Below, one piece after another: positions 53,679-61,620 of a DNA stretch of 61,620 nt. The stretch lies in assembly GCA_015689745.1 (NCBI GenBank), contig WVSO01000013.1, positions 1 through 61,620 on the forward strand, in the 5' to 3' direction. The translations under genes and the position numbers were made by a program. The stretch comes from Rhodobacterales bacterium HKCCSP123. GTDB lineage: Bacteria > Pseudomonadota > Alphaproteobacteria > Rhodobacterales > Rhodobacteraceae. The notes beneath the pieces were generated by a model. That model saw only the letters and a program-made list of their open reading frames with translations. It made no database searches and had not been told where the DNA came from. Numbering within the stretch: position 1 is the first letter of the stretch; each line of letters opens with the position of its first letter.

Positions 53679-54185
53679 ATGACCCCGGTTCTCACCCGCC
53701 GATCCACCCTTGGCCTCCTGGCCTCGACCGCCGCCGTGGCGGCCTGCGAACCGTCGCGCTTCATCGCCTATGACGGGCCCGAGGTGACGCGCATCGAGGT
53801 GCAGAAATCGGCCCGCCAGATGCATCTCCTGCATCATTCGACGCTGCTGGAAAGCTACGACATCGCGCTTGGTTTCGCGCCCGAGGGGCACAAGACCACC
53901 CGCGGCGACGGCCGCACGCCCGAGGGGCGCTACATCATCGACCGGCGCAACCCCAACAGCGAGTTCTACCTGTCCATCGGCATCAGCTACCCCAACGAGG
54001 CCGATGTCGCGCAGGCCGAGGAACGCGGCGTCAGCCCGGGGGGCGACATCTTCATTCACGGCAACCCCAGGCCGATGCGCAACCGCGGCGACTGGACCGC
54101 GGGCTGCATCGCCGTCACGAATCGCGAGATGCGGCACATCTACGCCGCGGTCCGCGACGGAACGGTCATCGACATCTACGCCTGA
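53679..54185 (+). CDS. L,D-transpeptidase (YkuD), probable Tat lipoprotein
   Basis: 168 residues from ATG 53679. The N-terminus TRRSTLGLLASTAAVAAC combines a twin-arginine-like start and a lipobox-like AVAAC, suggesting a membrane-anchored periplasmic enzyme. The YkuD domain has the conserved His in IFIHGNP and the catalytic Cys in GDWTAGCIAVTNREMRHIY. It would make 3-3 or lipoprotein-peptidoglycan crosslinks, or modify peptide stems. A GTG at 53649 would add ten residues upstream. Confidence 0.88.
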   Translation: MTPVLTRRSTLGLLASTAAVAACEPSRFIAYDGPEVTRIEVQKSARQMHLLHHSTLLESYDIALGFAPEGHKTTRGDGRTPEGRYIIDRRNPNSEFYLSIGISYPNEADVAQAEERGVSPGGDIFIHGNPRPMRNRGDWTAGCIAVTNREMRHIYAAVRDGTVIDIYA

Positions 54186-54194
54186 GCGCGGGTT

Positions 54195-54755
54195 TCATCC
54201 GCCGGGGGCGTTCGCGGGCCCCGTGCTGCCGCCATCACCAACCAGCAACGTCCACCAGATCTTGCCGCTGTCTTCCTGGTGATACGCGATCCCGAGGTCG
54301 CGGCCCCGCGGATCGGTGATGACGTCGCGCGTGTCGGCTTGCGTCATCCAGGCCGCCACGGTCTCGAGTTCGGCCTCGTAGGTTTCCGAGATGGTCTCGC
54401 CCAGCACCGTGCCGCGGTAGCCCGCGCGCTGCGCCCTGTCGATCGGAGAGGACCCGTCGGAGCCGAAATGCCAGGGCCGGTTCTGCACCGCCATGTCGCG
54501 CGAGTGGGTCGCGGCGGCGGCATTGAGCTCGGCGTTCAGCGCCAGGTGCGGGGCACCGGCCGCCGCGCGCAGAGCATTGACGCTGTCGAGAACGCGGAAC
54601 TGGATCCGCGCGGTATCCGCGGGGTCGATCCGGTAGAGCAGCGGAAGGGGCTGCCCGTCCGGGCCGAGCTGCGGCGCGGTCCGCACGCATCCGGCCATCA
54701 CGGAAAGCGTGGGAAGCACGACGGTGGCGGCAAGGAACTGTCTGCGGGTCATCAT
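54195..54755 (-). CDS. CAP-domain (SCP/PR1-like) lipoprotein
   Basis: 186 residues. It starts MMTRRQFLAATVVLPTLSVM followed by AGC, a twin-arginine motif plus lipobox. The CAP domain shows VLDSVNALRAAAGAPHLALN, NAAAATHSRDMAVQNRPWHF, RAQRAGYRGTVLGETISETY, WMTQADTRDVITDPRGRDLG and YHQEDSGKIWWTLLVG. Bacterial CAP proteins are extracytoplasmic, with mostly unknown activity. It converges on the first transpeptidase gene (9-nt gap) and is divergent from the second. Confidence 0.85.
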   Translation of the reverse strand: MMTRRQFLAATVVLPTLSVMAGCVRTAPQLGPDGQPLPLLYRIDPADTARIQFRVLDSVNALRAAAGAPHLALNAELNAAAATHSRDMAVQNRPWHFGSDGSSPIDRAQRAGYRGTVLGETISETYEAELETVAAWMTQADTRDVITDPRGRDLGIAYHQEDSGKIWWTLLVGDGGSTGPANAPGG

Positions 54756-54940
54756 CACGTTCACCAATTTACGAAAAACCGTTGCAATAACGTTAACAAC
54801 TGCTCCGGCGAACGGCTGCGGCCATTCGATCACATCCGTTGCCAAATCGACGCAAGGGCCGCGCCGCCAAGGCCTGCGCCGTGCTAGAAGCACGCCACAG
54901 GCAGACAGGCCAGCCCCCGACCAAGAAGGAGGCAGACATC

Positions 54941-55537
54941 ATGAGCAGGTCCGACCGCGCCCGGCTGAGCCGGCGCGTTCTTCTTGCGGGCGCCGCCGGC
55001 ATGCTGGCCGCCCCGGCGCTGGCCCAGGCGACCCGGGGCACCACCGAATTCGAAGGCTCGATAGACCAGGGCACAAGGCGCAACATCTCGAGCTTTCGCA
55101 CCCTCGACTGGCGGCCCTATTTCGACACCACCCGGAATGGCGCGATCCTGGTCGACATCACCTCGCGCACCCTGCATTTCTGGAGCGAGGATCAACGCAC
55201 CTACCGGCTGTACCCGACATCCGTCCCCATGTCCGAGGACCTGACCCGGCGCGGCCGCACCGAGGTCGTTCAGATGGTCGAGGGCCCGTCCTGGCGTCCG
55301 ACGCCGGCGATGCGCGAGCGCAATCCCGAATGGCCCGAATTCGTCCCGCCCGGCCCCGACAACCCGCTGGGAACGCATGCGCTCTATCTCGAATGGACCT
55401 ATTACCGCATCCACGGCACCCACGACACGCGCAAGATCGGACGGCGCTACTCGAACGGTTGCGTGGGTCTATACAACGAACATATTGCCGACCTGTTCGC
55501 CTTGGCGCGCATCGGAACTCAGGTGTTGCTTATTTGA
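54941..55537 (+). CDS. L,D-transpeptidase (YkuD), Tat-exported
   Basis: 198 residues from ATG 54941 (AAGGAGG 8 nt upstream). Tat-type signal RARLSRRVLLAGAAGMLAAP ending ALA. The YkuD domain is recognisable from ILVDITSRTLHFWSEDQRTY, the His in YRIHGTHDTRKIG and the catalytic Cys in RRYSNGCVGLYNEHIADLF. The insert WRPTPAMRERNPEWPEFVPP is typical of the ErfK/YbiS subgroup that attaches proteins to peptidoglycan or forms 3-3 crosslinks. The upstream in-frame extension lacks family features. Confidence 0.9.
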   Translation: MSRSDRARLSRRVLLAGAAGMLAAPALAQATRGTTEFEGSIDQGTRRNISSFRTLDWRPYFDTTRNGAILVDITSRTLHFWSEDQRTYRLYPTSVPMSEDLTRRGRTEVVQMVEGPSWRPTPAMRERNPEWPEFVPPGPDNPLGTHALYLEWTYYRIHGTHDTRKIGRRYSNGCVGLYNEHIADLFALARIGTQVLLI

Positions 55538-55685
55538 CGACATGCGGGCAATCCTAGTGTCAGGCCGATTTCCGACGCATTGCAATCGCATGGCATTGCT
55601 GCTTAAAGAAATCGTACGAGGTACAGTCTTGGGTGCCCTGACCTTGCGCATAGTGCGCGAAAAGGGGCGTATCTTGGAGGATACT

Positions 55686-55868
55686 ATGAAGAAACTCGCT
55701 CTCGCTGCTGCTCTGTCGGTCGTCGCCACTGGCGCGTTCGCAGGCGGCTACGTCGAACCGGTCATCGAGCCCGTCGTCATCGTGGAAGACACCTCTTCCT
55801 CGGCTGGCGGCATCCTCGTGCCGCTCCTGGCCCTGCTGCTGATCGCAGCGGCCGTTGCAGCCGACTGA
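55686..55868 (+). CDS. 60-residue exported or membrane small protein
   Basis: Signal-like N-terminus (MKKLALAAALSVVATGAFAG), a short acidic segment (EPVIEPVVIVEDTSSSAG) and a C-terminal hydrophobic helix (ILVPLLALLLIAAAVAA). It has a good ribosome binding site (GGAGG 5 nt upstream) and its own strong terminator, so it is a genuine small gene. I cannot assign a function; similar proteins are common in Rhodobacteraceae. Confidence 0.75.
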   Translation: MKKLALAAALSVVATGAFAGGYVEPVIEPVVIVEDTSSSAGGILVPLLALLLIAAAVAAD

Positions 55869-55889
55869 TTTCGTCGATCGTTACAGGAA

Positions 55890-55919
55890 AAGGCGGTCCG
55901 GTTCCGGGCCGCCTTTTTC
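55890..55919 (+). terminator. Intrinsic terminator of the 60-residue gene
   Basis: Stem AGGCGGTCCGG/CCGGGCCGCCT (about 55891-55914, including G-T pairs) with a minimal loop, followed by TTTTTCTTTT. It is flanked by A and T runs and so could work on both strands, also ending rlmN. Confidence 0.88.
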
Positions 55920-55951
55920 TTTTGTCCACAGGTCCCGTGCGATCGGCGTGA

Positions 55952-57136
<1,185 letters not shown>

Positions 57137-57221
57137 GGGGCGCGTTCCTTTGAAGATTGGGGGCACATATAGGCATGTGCGCCCCCAGGCAAAGGGTTTT
57201 CCCGTGTCTCGCGGCCTTCGG

Positions 57222-57752
57222 TCAGTTGCCGCAGCGCGCCTCGGCGTCCTCGACAGCGGCGGTGAAGCCGATCAGCGAGAAGGTGTCCTGCGTCTGGGTG
57301 CCCCGGCTCGACCGCGCGGTCAGCACCGCGTCGGCACCGCGCTTCATCGCGGTGATGATGCGCTGGTCATCCTGCGGAGAGGCCGCCCAGGCCATTTCGC
57401 CCTCCGTGAACAGTTCGAAGGTCGAATCGCCGATTTCCATGGAAACGGTCGATCCGTCCGCGAAGGGATAGCCGCCGGTGAACGACACTTCGCCCATCCG
57501 CTCCTGTCCGGGCCAGAAGCTGACGAACATCAGGATCTCGCCGCGCCGCACCGACACGACGCGCCCGTCACGGGTGTTCACGGTCTCGCGCGGGGTCGAG
57601 ACGACCCAGCATTGCGTCGGGTCATCCTCGACGAAGACGGACCAGTCCGTCTCGGCGTTCACGCGGTTGGTGGATTCTTCCTGCGCCAGCGCCATGCCGC
57701 CTGCAGCACAGAGCACGGTCCCCGCCAGCGCGCCGACAAGCCAGTGTTTCAT
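57222..57752 (-). CDS. Invasion-associated locus B (IalB)-family secreted protein
   Basis: 176 residues. Sec signal [20 protein letters not shown] ending ALA. The mature part shows [40 protein letters not shown] and the paired second cysteine near the end (AEARCGN), the typical IalB pattern. IalB aids erythrocyte invasion in Bartonella; homologues in free-living alphaproteobacteria have unknown roles. It follows a leftward terminator-like hairpin at 57862-57892. Confidence 0.85.
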   Translation of the reverse strand: MKHWLVGALAGTVLCAAGGMALAQEESTNRVNAETDWSVFVEDDPTQCWVVSTPRETVNTRDGRVVSVRRGEILMFVSFWPGQERMGEVSFTGGYPFADGSTVSMEIGDSTFELFTEGEMAWAASPQDDQRIITAMKRGADAVLTARSSRGTQTQDTFSLIGFTAAVEDAEARCGN

Positions 57753-57861
57753 AAGTAGAGCCTCCGCCCTTTCTGCCTCTGGTCTATGCCCGGTTTTTCA
57801 TTCAGGTAAAGGCAGGGCAGCAGACCTTATCCACAGCGAACCTAATGGAAACCGGCCTGCA

Positions 57862-57892
57862 GAAAAAGCCCCGGCGGCGGAAAATCGCCGGG
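57862..57892 (-). terminator. Leftward intrinsic-terminator-like hairpin upstream of ialB and asparaginase
   Basis: Read leftward: CCCGGCG, 9-nt loop ATTTTCCGC, CGCCGGG, then GCTTTTTCT. It lies 110 nt upstream of the ialB start and just before the asparaginase start on the other strand. It could be an attenuator for ialB, or could end leftward transcription coming through the asparaginase gene. Confidence 0.6.
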
Positions 57893-57911
57893 TCGTGAAA
57901 GGTATGGGATC

Positions 57912-58928
57912 ATGGACAAAACCGCGGAACGCCTGGTCGAGGTCTGGCGCGGAGATTTTTGCGAAAGCGTGCACCGCGGGCATGTCGCGGTCTGGCACGC
58001 GGATGCCGGACTGATCTGGGGTCTGGGCGACGTCGACAGGGTGTTCCTGCCGCGTTCGTCGTCGAAGATGATCCAGGCGCTGCCCCTGATCGAGACTGGC
58101 GCCGCCGATGCCTACGGTTTGACCCCGGCGCACCTGGCGCTGGCCTGCGCCTCGCACAGCGGGATGACGGTGCACACCGACATGGTCACGGCCTGGCTGG
58201 CCGATCTCGGGCTGTCCGAGGACGACCTGCGCTGTGGCGCGCATTACCCGTATCACGAACCGACCCGCGACCGGATGGTCTGCGCCCACCATGCGCCGGG
58301 GCAGCGGCACAACAACTGCTCGGGCAAGCATTCGGGCTTCCTGACCGTGACAAGGCACCTGGACGCCGGGCCGGATTACATCGACCCCGACCACCCCGTT
58401 CAGCACATGGTCAAGTCCGCCTGGGAAGAGCTGACCGACGAGACCTGCCCCGGCTACGGGATCGACGGCTGCTCGGCCCCGAATTTCGCGTCGACCGTCA
58501 AGGGCTTCGCCCGCGCGCTCGCACAGTTCGCCGCCGCGGGCGAGGGCGTGGATGCGCGCCGGACCGCGATGGTCCGCCTGCGCGAGGCGATGATGGCCCA
58601 CCCGATGATGGTCGCGGGCGAGGGCCGCTCCTGCACCCGCCTGATGGAGGTCATGGGTCCCCGCGCCGCGATCAAGACCGGGGCCGAGGCGGTCTTCGGC
58701 GCCATCGTGCCCGAGCATCGCATCGGCATCGCGGTCAAGATCGCCGATGGCACGACCCGCGCCTCCGAGGCGGTCATCACGCAACTGATGGTTGCCCTGG
58801 GCCTGCTCGACGCCGGGCATCCGCTGACGCGCGAGTACACCTTCGGCCCGATCCTGAACCGCCGCGGGATCGACACCGGCCACTACCGTCTGACCGATGC
58901 GCTGAGCGGCTGGCGCCCCTCGCTCTGA
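57912..58928 (+). CDS. Asparaginase (thermolabile, rhizobial AnsA/AspG-II family)
   Basis: 338 residues of the serine-dependent L-asparaginase II family found in rhizobia and relatives, not the EcAII fold. Family segments are VHRGHVAVWHADAGLIWGLG, FLPRSSSKMIQALPLIETGA, ASHSGMTVHT, HNNCSGKHSGFLTVTRHLDA, YGIDGCSAPNFASTVKGFAR and KTGAEAVFGAIVPEHRIGIA. It hydrolyses asparagine to aspartate and ammonia, probably cytoplasmic. It converges on the hybrid kinase with a 12-nt gap. Confidence 0.9.
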   Translation: MDKTAERLVEVWRGDFCESVHRGHVAVWHADAGLIWGLGDVDRVFLPRSSSKMIQALPLIETGAADAYGLTPAHLALACASHSGMTVHTDMVTAWLADLGLSEDDLRCGAHYPYHEPTRDRMVCAHHAPGQRHNNCSGKHSGFLTVTRHLDAGPDYIDPDHPVQHMVKSAWEELTDETCPGYGIDGCSAPNFASTVKGFARALAQFAAAGEGVDARRTAMVRLREAMMAHPMMVAGEGRSCTRLMEVMGPRAAIKTGAEAVFGAIVPEHRIGIAVKIADGTTRASEAVITQLMVALGLLDAGHPLTREYTFGPILNRRGIDTGHYRLTDALSGWRPSL

Positions 58929-58940
58929 GGGCGCGGCGCC

Positions 58941-61121
58941 TCAGCCCGTCGAAAGAATCCTTGGCAGCACGGGAACCGGGCACATCCCCTCGGGCGCGAG
59001 GTCGCGGATCATGCCCAGCACCTCGGTCTTCTTGAGGGGCTTGGTCAGGTAGGCATCGATCCCGGCGGCAAGGATACGCTCCCGGTCGCCCTCCATCGCG
59101 TGAGCGGTCATGGCGACGATGGGAACCCGCGGCAGACCTTCGGCCGCCTCATGCGCGCGAATCGCGCGGGTTGCGTCGAGCCCGTCCATCTCGGGCATTG
59201 AAATGTCGGTGAAGATCACGTCCGGCGGCGCGCGGCGCGCGGCATCGACCAGCTGCACGCCGGTCTCGACCAGCTCGATGTCGAGGTCGAGGCCCTTCAG
59301 CATCGCGCGGAACACGAGCTGGTTCGTCTTGTTGTCTTCCGCCGCCAGCAGGCGCAGGCGTGCGGGCGGACGGGGGACCGGATCGGGCACCGCCACGGGC
59401 AGGGAGGGGCCCCGCCCAGTCCCGGCAAGGATCGCCGCGCGCAGCGCGCCAGGGCCGAGCGCGGGCTGGATCGAGCGGACACCGCCGGGCGGATCGGACG
59501 CCTCCCCCTCGGGGCGGAGGCAGAGAACGGGCGCTGCGATGCCCGCGGCCCGCAACCCGTCCAGGATCTCCGCGTCCGTTCCGGGTTCTGACCCCAGAAG
59601 GACCGCCGCGGGCGCGTCGGGGCCGCCATCGGGCCCGACCGTTTCGGTCAGGCGCGCCCCGAGCCGCATGAGATCCGCAAGGATCGGCTCGGGCAGGGGC
59701 CGGCCGCCGGTGATCGCCCAGACATCCGACCGGTCGGCCGGCAGCGGCTGAACCGGGCCCGCCTGTTCGGCGGGATCGGCACCCAGTCGCAGCGAGAAAC
59801 CGAAGCAGGAACCCACGCCCGGCTCAGATATCAGCCAGATCTCACCGCCCATCAGCTCGACCAGCCGCCGGGTGATCGCCAGGCCCAGGCCCGTTCCATC
59901 GAACCGCCGGGTCGTCTCGGCCTCGACCTGGTTGAACTCGCCGAAGACATGGGTCTGCATCTCGGGCGCGATGCCGATGCCGGTGTCTTCGACCGTCACG
60001 CGGATCGGCACCTCGCCCGGGGCGTGACCCTGCCGGTCAGGCGCGACCCGCACGGTGACCTCGCCGGCTTCGGTGAACTTCACGGCGTTGCCGACCAGGT
60101 TCGTCAGCACCTGCCGGACACGCCCGCGGTCGCCGATCATGCGCGTGGGAAGCCCGGCGTCGTACTCGAGCCGCAGCGCCAGCGCCTTGCCCTCCAGCCC
60201 CGGGCGCATCAGCTGGAAGATCTCGTGGATCAACTGTTCGAGGTCGAAGGCCTCGGCGTGCAGAACCAGCTTGCCCGCGTCGATCTTGGAGTAGTCGAGG
60301 ATGTCGTTGATGATGACGAGAAGCGCCTCTCCCGAGTTGCGGATCGTCTCGGCGTAGAGGTGCTGCTCTTCCGACAGCTCGGTGTCGCGCAACAGCTCGG
60401 CCATCGAGACGACGCCATTCATCGGCGTCCGGATCTCGTGGCTCATGTTGGCGAGGAAGGCGGATTTCGCGCGCGTCGCCGCCTCGGCCTCGTCGCGGGC
60501 GCGTTCGAGGTCGCGTTCCCGGCGGATGGTGTCGGTGATGTCGACCGCCAGCGTGACCATGTCGCCCTCGGGCGTCCGCTTGTCGATCAGCCGGACATAG
60601 ACCCCGTTGAAGAGGCGGATGTCGACCTGCGGAATGCTGTCACCCTCCCAGCGGGCGATCATGCGGTCGATCCAGTCCTCCGGCGCCTCGCCCTGCAGGT
60701 CGACAAGCCCCTCGTCGCTGGCCACCCGCAGGATCGCCTCGTAGCTGGCACCCGGGGCGACATCGGCCACGCCGTCGAAGGCGCCCATCCAGGCCGGGTT
60801 GGCGATGACGAGGCGCCAGTCCCGGTCGAAGATGGCGAAGCCGTCCTCGACCGCGGTCAGCGAATCCCACAGCCTCCGTTCGGCGACCACGGCCTTTTCC
60901 GTCGCCACCTGCAGCGCGGCCTGCGCCCGGCTGGACCGGCCGATCAGCGCCGCGTTCTCCTCGCGCTGTTCGATCACCTTGTCCGAAAGCGCGCGGGCGT
61001 GGTCCGAGAGTTTCCTGTTGGCGGCGTAAAGTTCCTCGGAGCGCTGCGCGAGAAGGCGTTCGGCCTGAAGCCGCGCGCGGCGCTCCCGCGCCAGACGGTC
61101 GTCGAACCCACGGATACTCAT
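58941..61121 (-). CDS. PAS-containing hybrid sensor histidine kinase/response regulator
   Basis: 726 residues, no clear transmembrane segment, so probably cytoplasmic. N-terminal coiled coil (about 1-85), PAS domain (about 88-205: DSLTAVEDGFAIFDRDWRLV) and HisKA with the phosphoacceptor in FLANMSHEIRTPMNGVVSMA. The HATPase follows (NLVGNAVKFTEAGEVTVRV, DTGIGIAPEMQTHVFGEFNQ, FDGTGLGLAITRRLVELMGG). A middle region of about 465-590 looks like an eroded receiver (LLGSEPGTDAEILDGLRAAG). A C-terminal receiver has phosphoacceptor Asp in VIFTDISMPEMDGLDATRAI and the conserved Lys in YLTKPLKKTEVL. No HPt domain is present, so a separate phosphotransfer protein may be needed. The signal is unknown. Confidence 0.92.
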   Translation of the reverse strand: MSIRGFDDRLARERRARLQAERLLAQRSEELYAANRKLSDHARALSDKVIEQREENAALIGRSSRAQAALQVATEKAVVAERRLWDSLTAVEDGFAIFDRDWRLVIANPAWMGAFDGVADVAPGASYEAILRVASDEGLVDLQGEAPEDWIDRMIARWEGDSIPQVDIRLFNGVYVRLIDKRTPEGDMVTLAVDITDTIRRERDLERARDEAEAATRAKSAFLANMSHEIRTPMNGVVSMAELLRDTELSEEQHLYAETIRNSGEALLVIINDILDYSKIDAGKLVLHAEAFDLEQLIHEIFQLMRPGLEGKALALRLEYDAGLPTRMIGDRGRVRQVLTNLVGNAVKFTEAGEVTVRVAPDRQGHAPGEVPIRVTVEDTGIGIAPEMQTHVFGEFNQVEAETTRRFDGTGLGLAITRRLVELMGGEIWLISEPGVGSCFGFSLRLGADPAEQAGPVQPLPADRSDVWAITGGRPLPEPILADLMRLGARLTETVGPDGGPDAPAAVLLGSEPGTDAEILDGLRAAGIAAPVLCLRPEGEASDPPGGVRSIQPALGPGALRAAILAGTGRGPSLPVAVPDPVPRPPARLRLLAAEDNKTNQLVFRAMLKGLDLDIELVETGVQLVDAARRAPPDVIFTDISMPEMDGLDATRAIRAHEAAEGLPRVPIVAMTAHAMEGDRERILAAGIDAYLTKPLKKTEVLGMIRDLAPEGMCPVPVLPRILSTG

Positions 61122-61197
61122 GCCTGTCCTTCCGCCCGCACCCTGTCGGTACGGGCAGAGTGTCAGAACAGGCTGAACAGCCGGTTAACGACGCGTT

Positions 61198-61219
61198 GGG
61201 TGGGCAGGGTTGCCCACCC
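61198..61219 (-). terminator. Stem-loop after the thiolase gene
   Basis: GGGTGGGCA (61198-61206) and TGCCCACCC (61211-61219) form a perfect 9-bp stem with a 4-nt loop, 6 nt beyond the thiolase stop and about 80 nt before the kinase gene. No T-run follows. It is a likely 3' end or REP-like repeat. Confidence 0.55.
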
Positions 61220-61225
61220 TGCGGG

Positions 61226-61620
61226 TCAGACCCGTTCGATCGCCAGCGCGATGCCCTGGCCGCCGCCGATGCACATGGTGATCAGGGCCTTCGACCCGCC
61301 GATCCGCTCCAGCTCGTACATCGCCTTGACGGTGATGATCGCCCCGGTCGCCCCGACGGGATGGCCCAGCGCGATGGCGCCGCCGTTCGGGTTCACCTTC
61401 GCCGGATCGAGGCCGAGCCCCTTGTTCACCGCCAGCGCCTGCGCCGCGAAGGCCTCGTTCGATTCGATCACGTCGAAATCCGTGATCTCGAGGCCGGTGC
61501 GCTCGAGCAGGCGCTGCACGGCGGGCACCGGGCCGATGCCCATCACCTCGGGCCGGACGCCGGCATGGGCATAGCCGATCACGCGCGCGCGCGGCGTCAG
61601 CCCCGCCGCCTCGGCCGCCT
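61226..61620 (-). CDS. Thiolase (acetyl-CoA C-acyltransferase), C-terminal part
   Basis: The leftward frame enters at the window edge and ends at 61226; about 131 residues of a roughly 390-residue enzyme are visible. They carry the thiolase signatures ESNEAFAAQALAVNKGLGLD (catalytic-loop NEAFA), NPNGGAIALGHPVGATGA (catalytic His) and the C-terminal active-site cysteine in ITMCIGGGQGIALAIERV. It could be an acetoacetyl-CoA, beta-ketoadipyl-CoA or broader beta-oxidation thiolase. The visible part does not decide, and it is over 10 kb from the paa genes. Confidence 0.93.
   Translation of the reverse strand, partial: AAEAAGLTPRARVIGYAHAGVRPEVMGIGPVPAVQRLLERTGLEITDFDVIESNEAFAAQALAVNKGLGLDPAKVNPNGGAIALGHPVGATGAIITVKAMYELERIGGSKALITMCIGGGQGIALAIERV

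Noticed and set aside
53679-55868. CAP protein, transpeptidases and 60-residue membrane protein as a defence or toxin system
   Set aside because: All have envelope-type signals and familiar cell-wall domains. There is no toxin/immunity layout, nuclease, sensor or mobile-element context.
61226-61620. Thiolase at the window edge as paaJ of the phenylacetate pathway
   Set aside because: It is more than 11 kb from the paa genes, with unrelated genes between, and the visible C-terminal part cannot decide substrate.

Overview
The window is a stretch of GC-rich, tightly packed alphaproteobacterial chromosome. Gene content and family resemblance point to Rhodobacteraceae (Roseobacter/Paracoccus-like): an ialB-type gene, a KpsMTE-type exporter, a UbiG/ferrochelatase/MtgA/QueG housekeeping set, a phenylacetate (paa) cluster, frequent GTG/TTG starts and short intergenic regions. 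No rRNA, tRNA, CRISPR array, insertion sequence or prophage was seen. Coding density is about 95 percent. Long opposite-strand ORFs are antisense shadows of GC-rich genes.

Layout. 1-2437: 5' end of smc (leftward), then rsfS and rlmH (rightward). 2449-11557: surface polysaccharide and secretion block, with a KpsM-like permease (leftward), KpsE-like and KpsT-like export genes, a beta-propeller/RTX secreted protein, and a giant two-domain glycosyltransferase. 11689-16718: gpmI, an EnvC-like murein hydrolase activator, ctpA, rppH and a small secreted protein. 16755-22479: VOC protein, dnaE2 with an apparently lost C-terminus ending in a palindrome array, proline iminopeptidase, ubiG, marR. 22538-28413: grxC, comF, methyltransferase, hemH, a 46-residue protein, mutT, argJ and a parvulin. 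28636-34010: secA, a membrane-anchored unknown and a PBP-OmpA fusion. 34007-39074: a radC-map-sfsA group (leftward), then cinA, a GNAT and an OmpA-like protein. 39196-41022: lysR and a class II aldolase. 40994-50110: phenylacetate degradation, paaX-ABCDE, paaZ, paaI-paaK-paaR. 50196-55868: mtgA, GST, queG, an epimerase, two L,D-transpeptidases flanking a CAP protein, and a 60-residue membrane protein. 55952-61620: rlmN, ialB-like, asparaginase, a hybrid histidine kinase and the 3' part of a thiolase.

How it works together. The paa block encodes CoA ligation (PaaK), ring epoxidation (PaaABCDE), ring opening/aldehyde oxidation (PaaZ) and thioester rescue (PaaI). It carries two candidate regulators, PaaX and a TetR-type PaaR, and each has a candidate operator. 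The beta-oxidation-like genes paaF, G, H and J are not here. The kps-like genes, RTX protein and glycosyltransferase look like a cell-surface module.

The most unusual signals are arrays of perfect palindromes centred on TGCA. Four sit at an exact 22-bp period over the 3' end of dnaE2, where they encode its last residues and coincide with loss of the usual C-terminal domain. Two more sit in frame inside queG. These look like a palindromic repeat family that tolerates insertion into genes. Second-tier signals are a probable CTG start for rsfS, an ATATTT-GGAAA-GAAG intergenic element present twice in the paa region, and stem-loops within the paa operon and after lysR.
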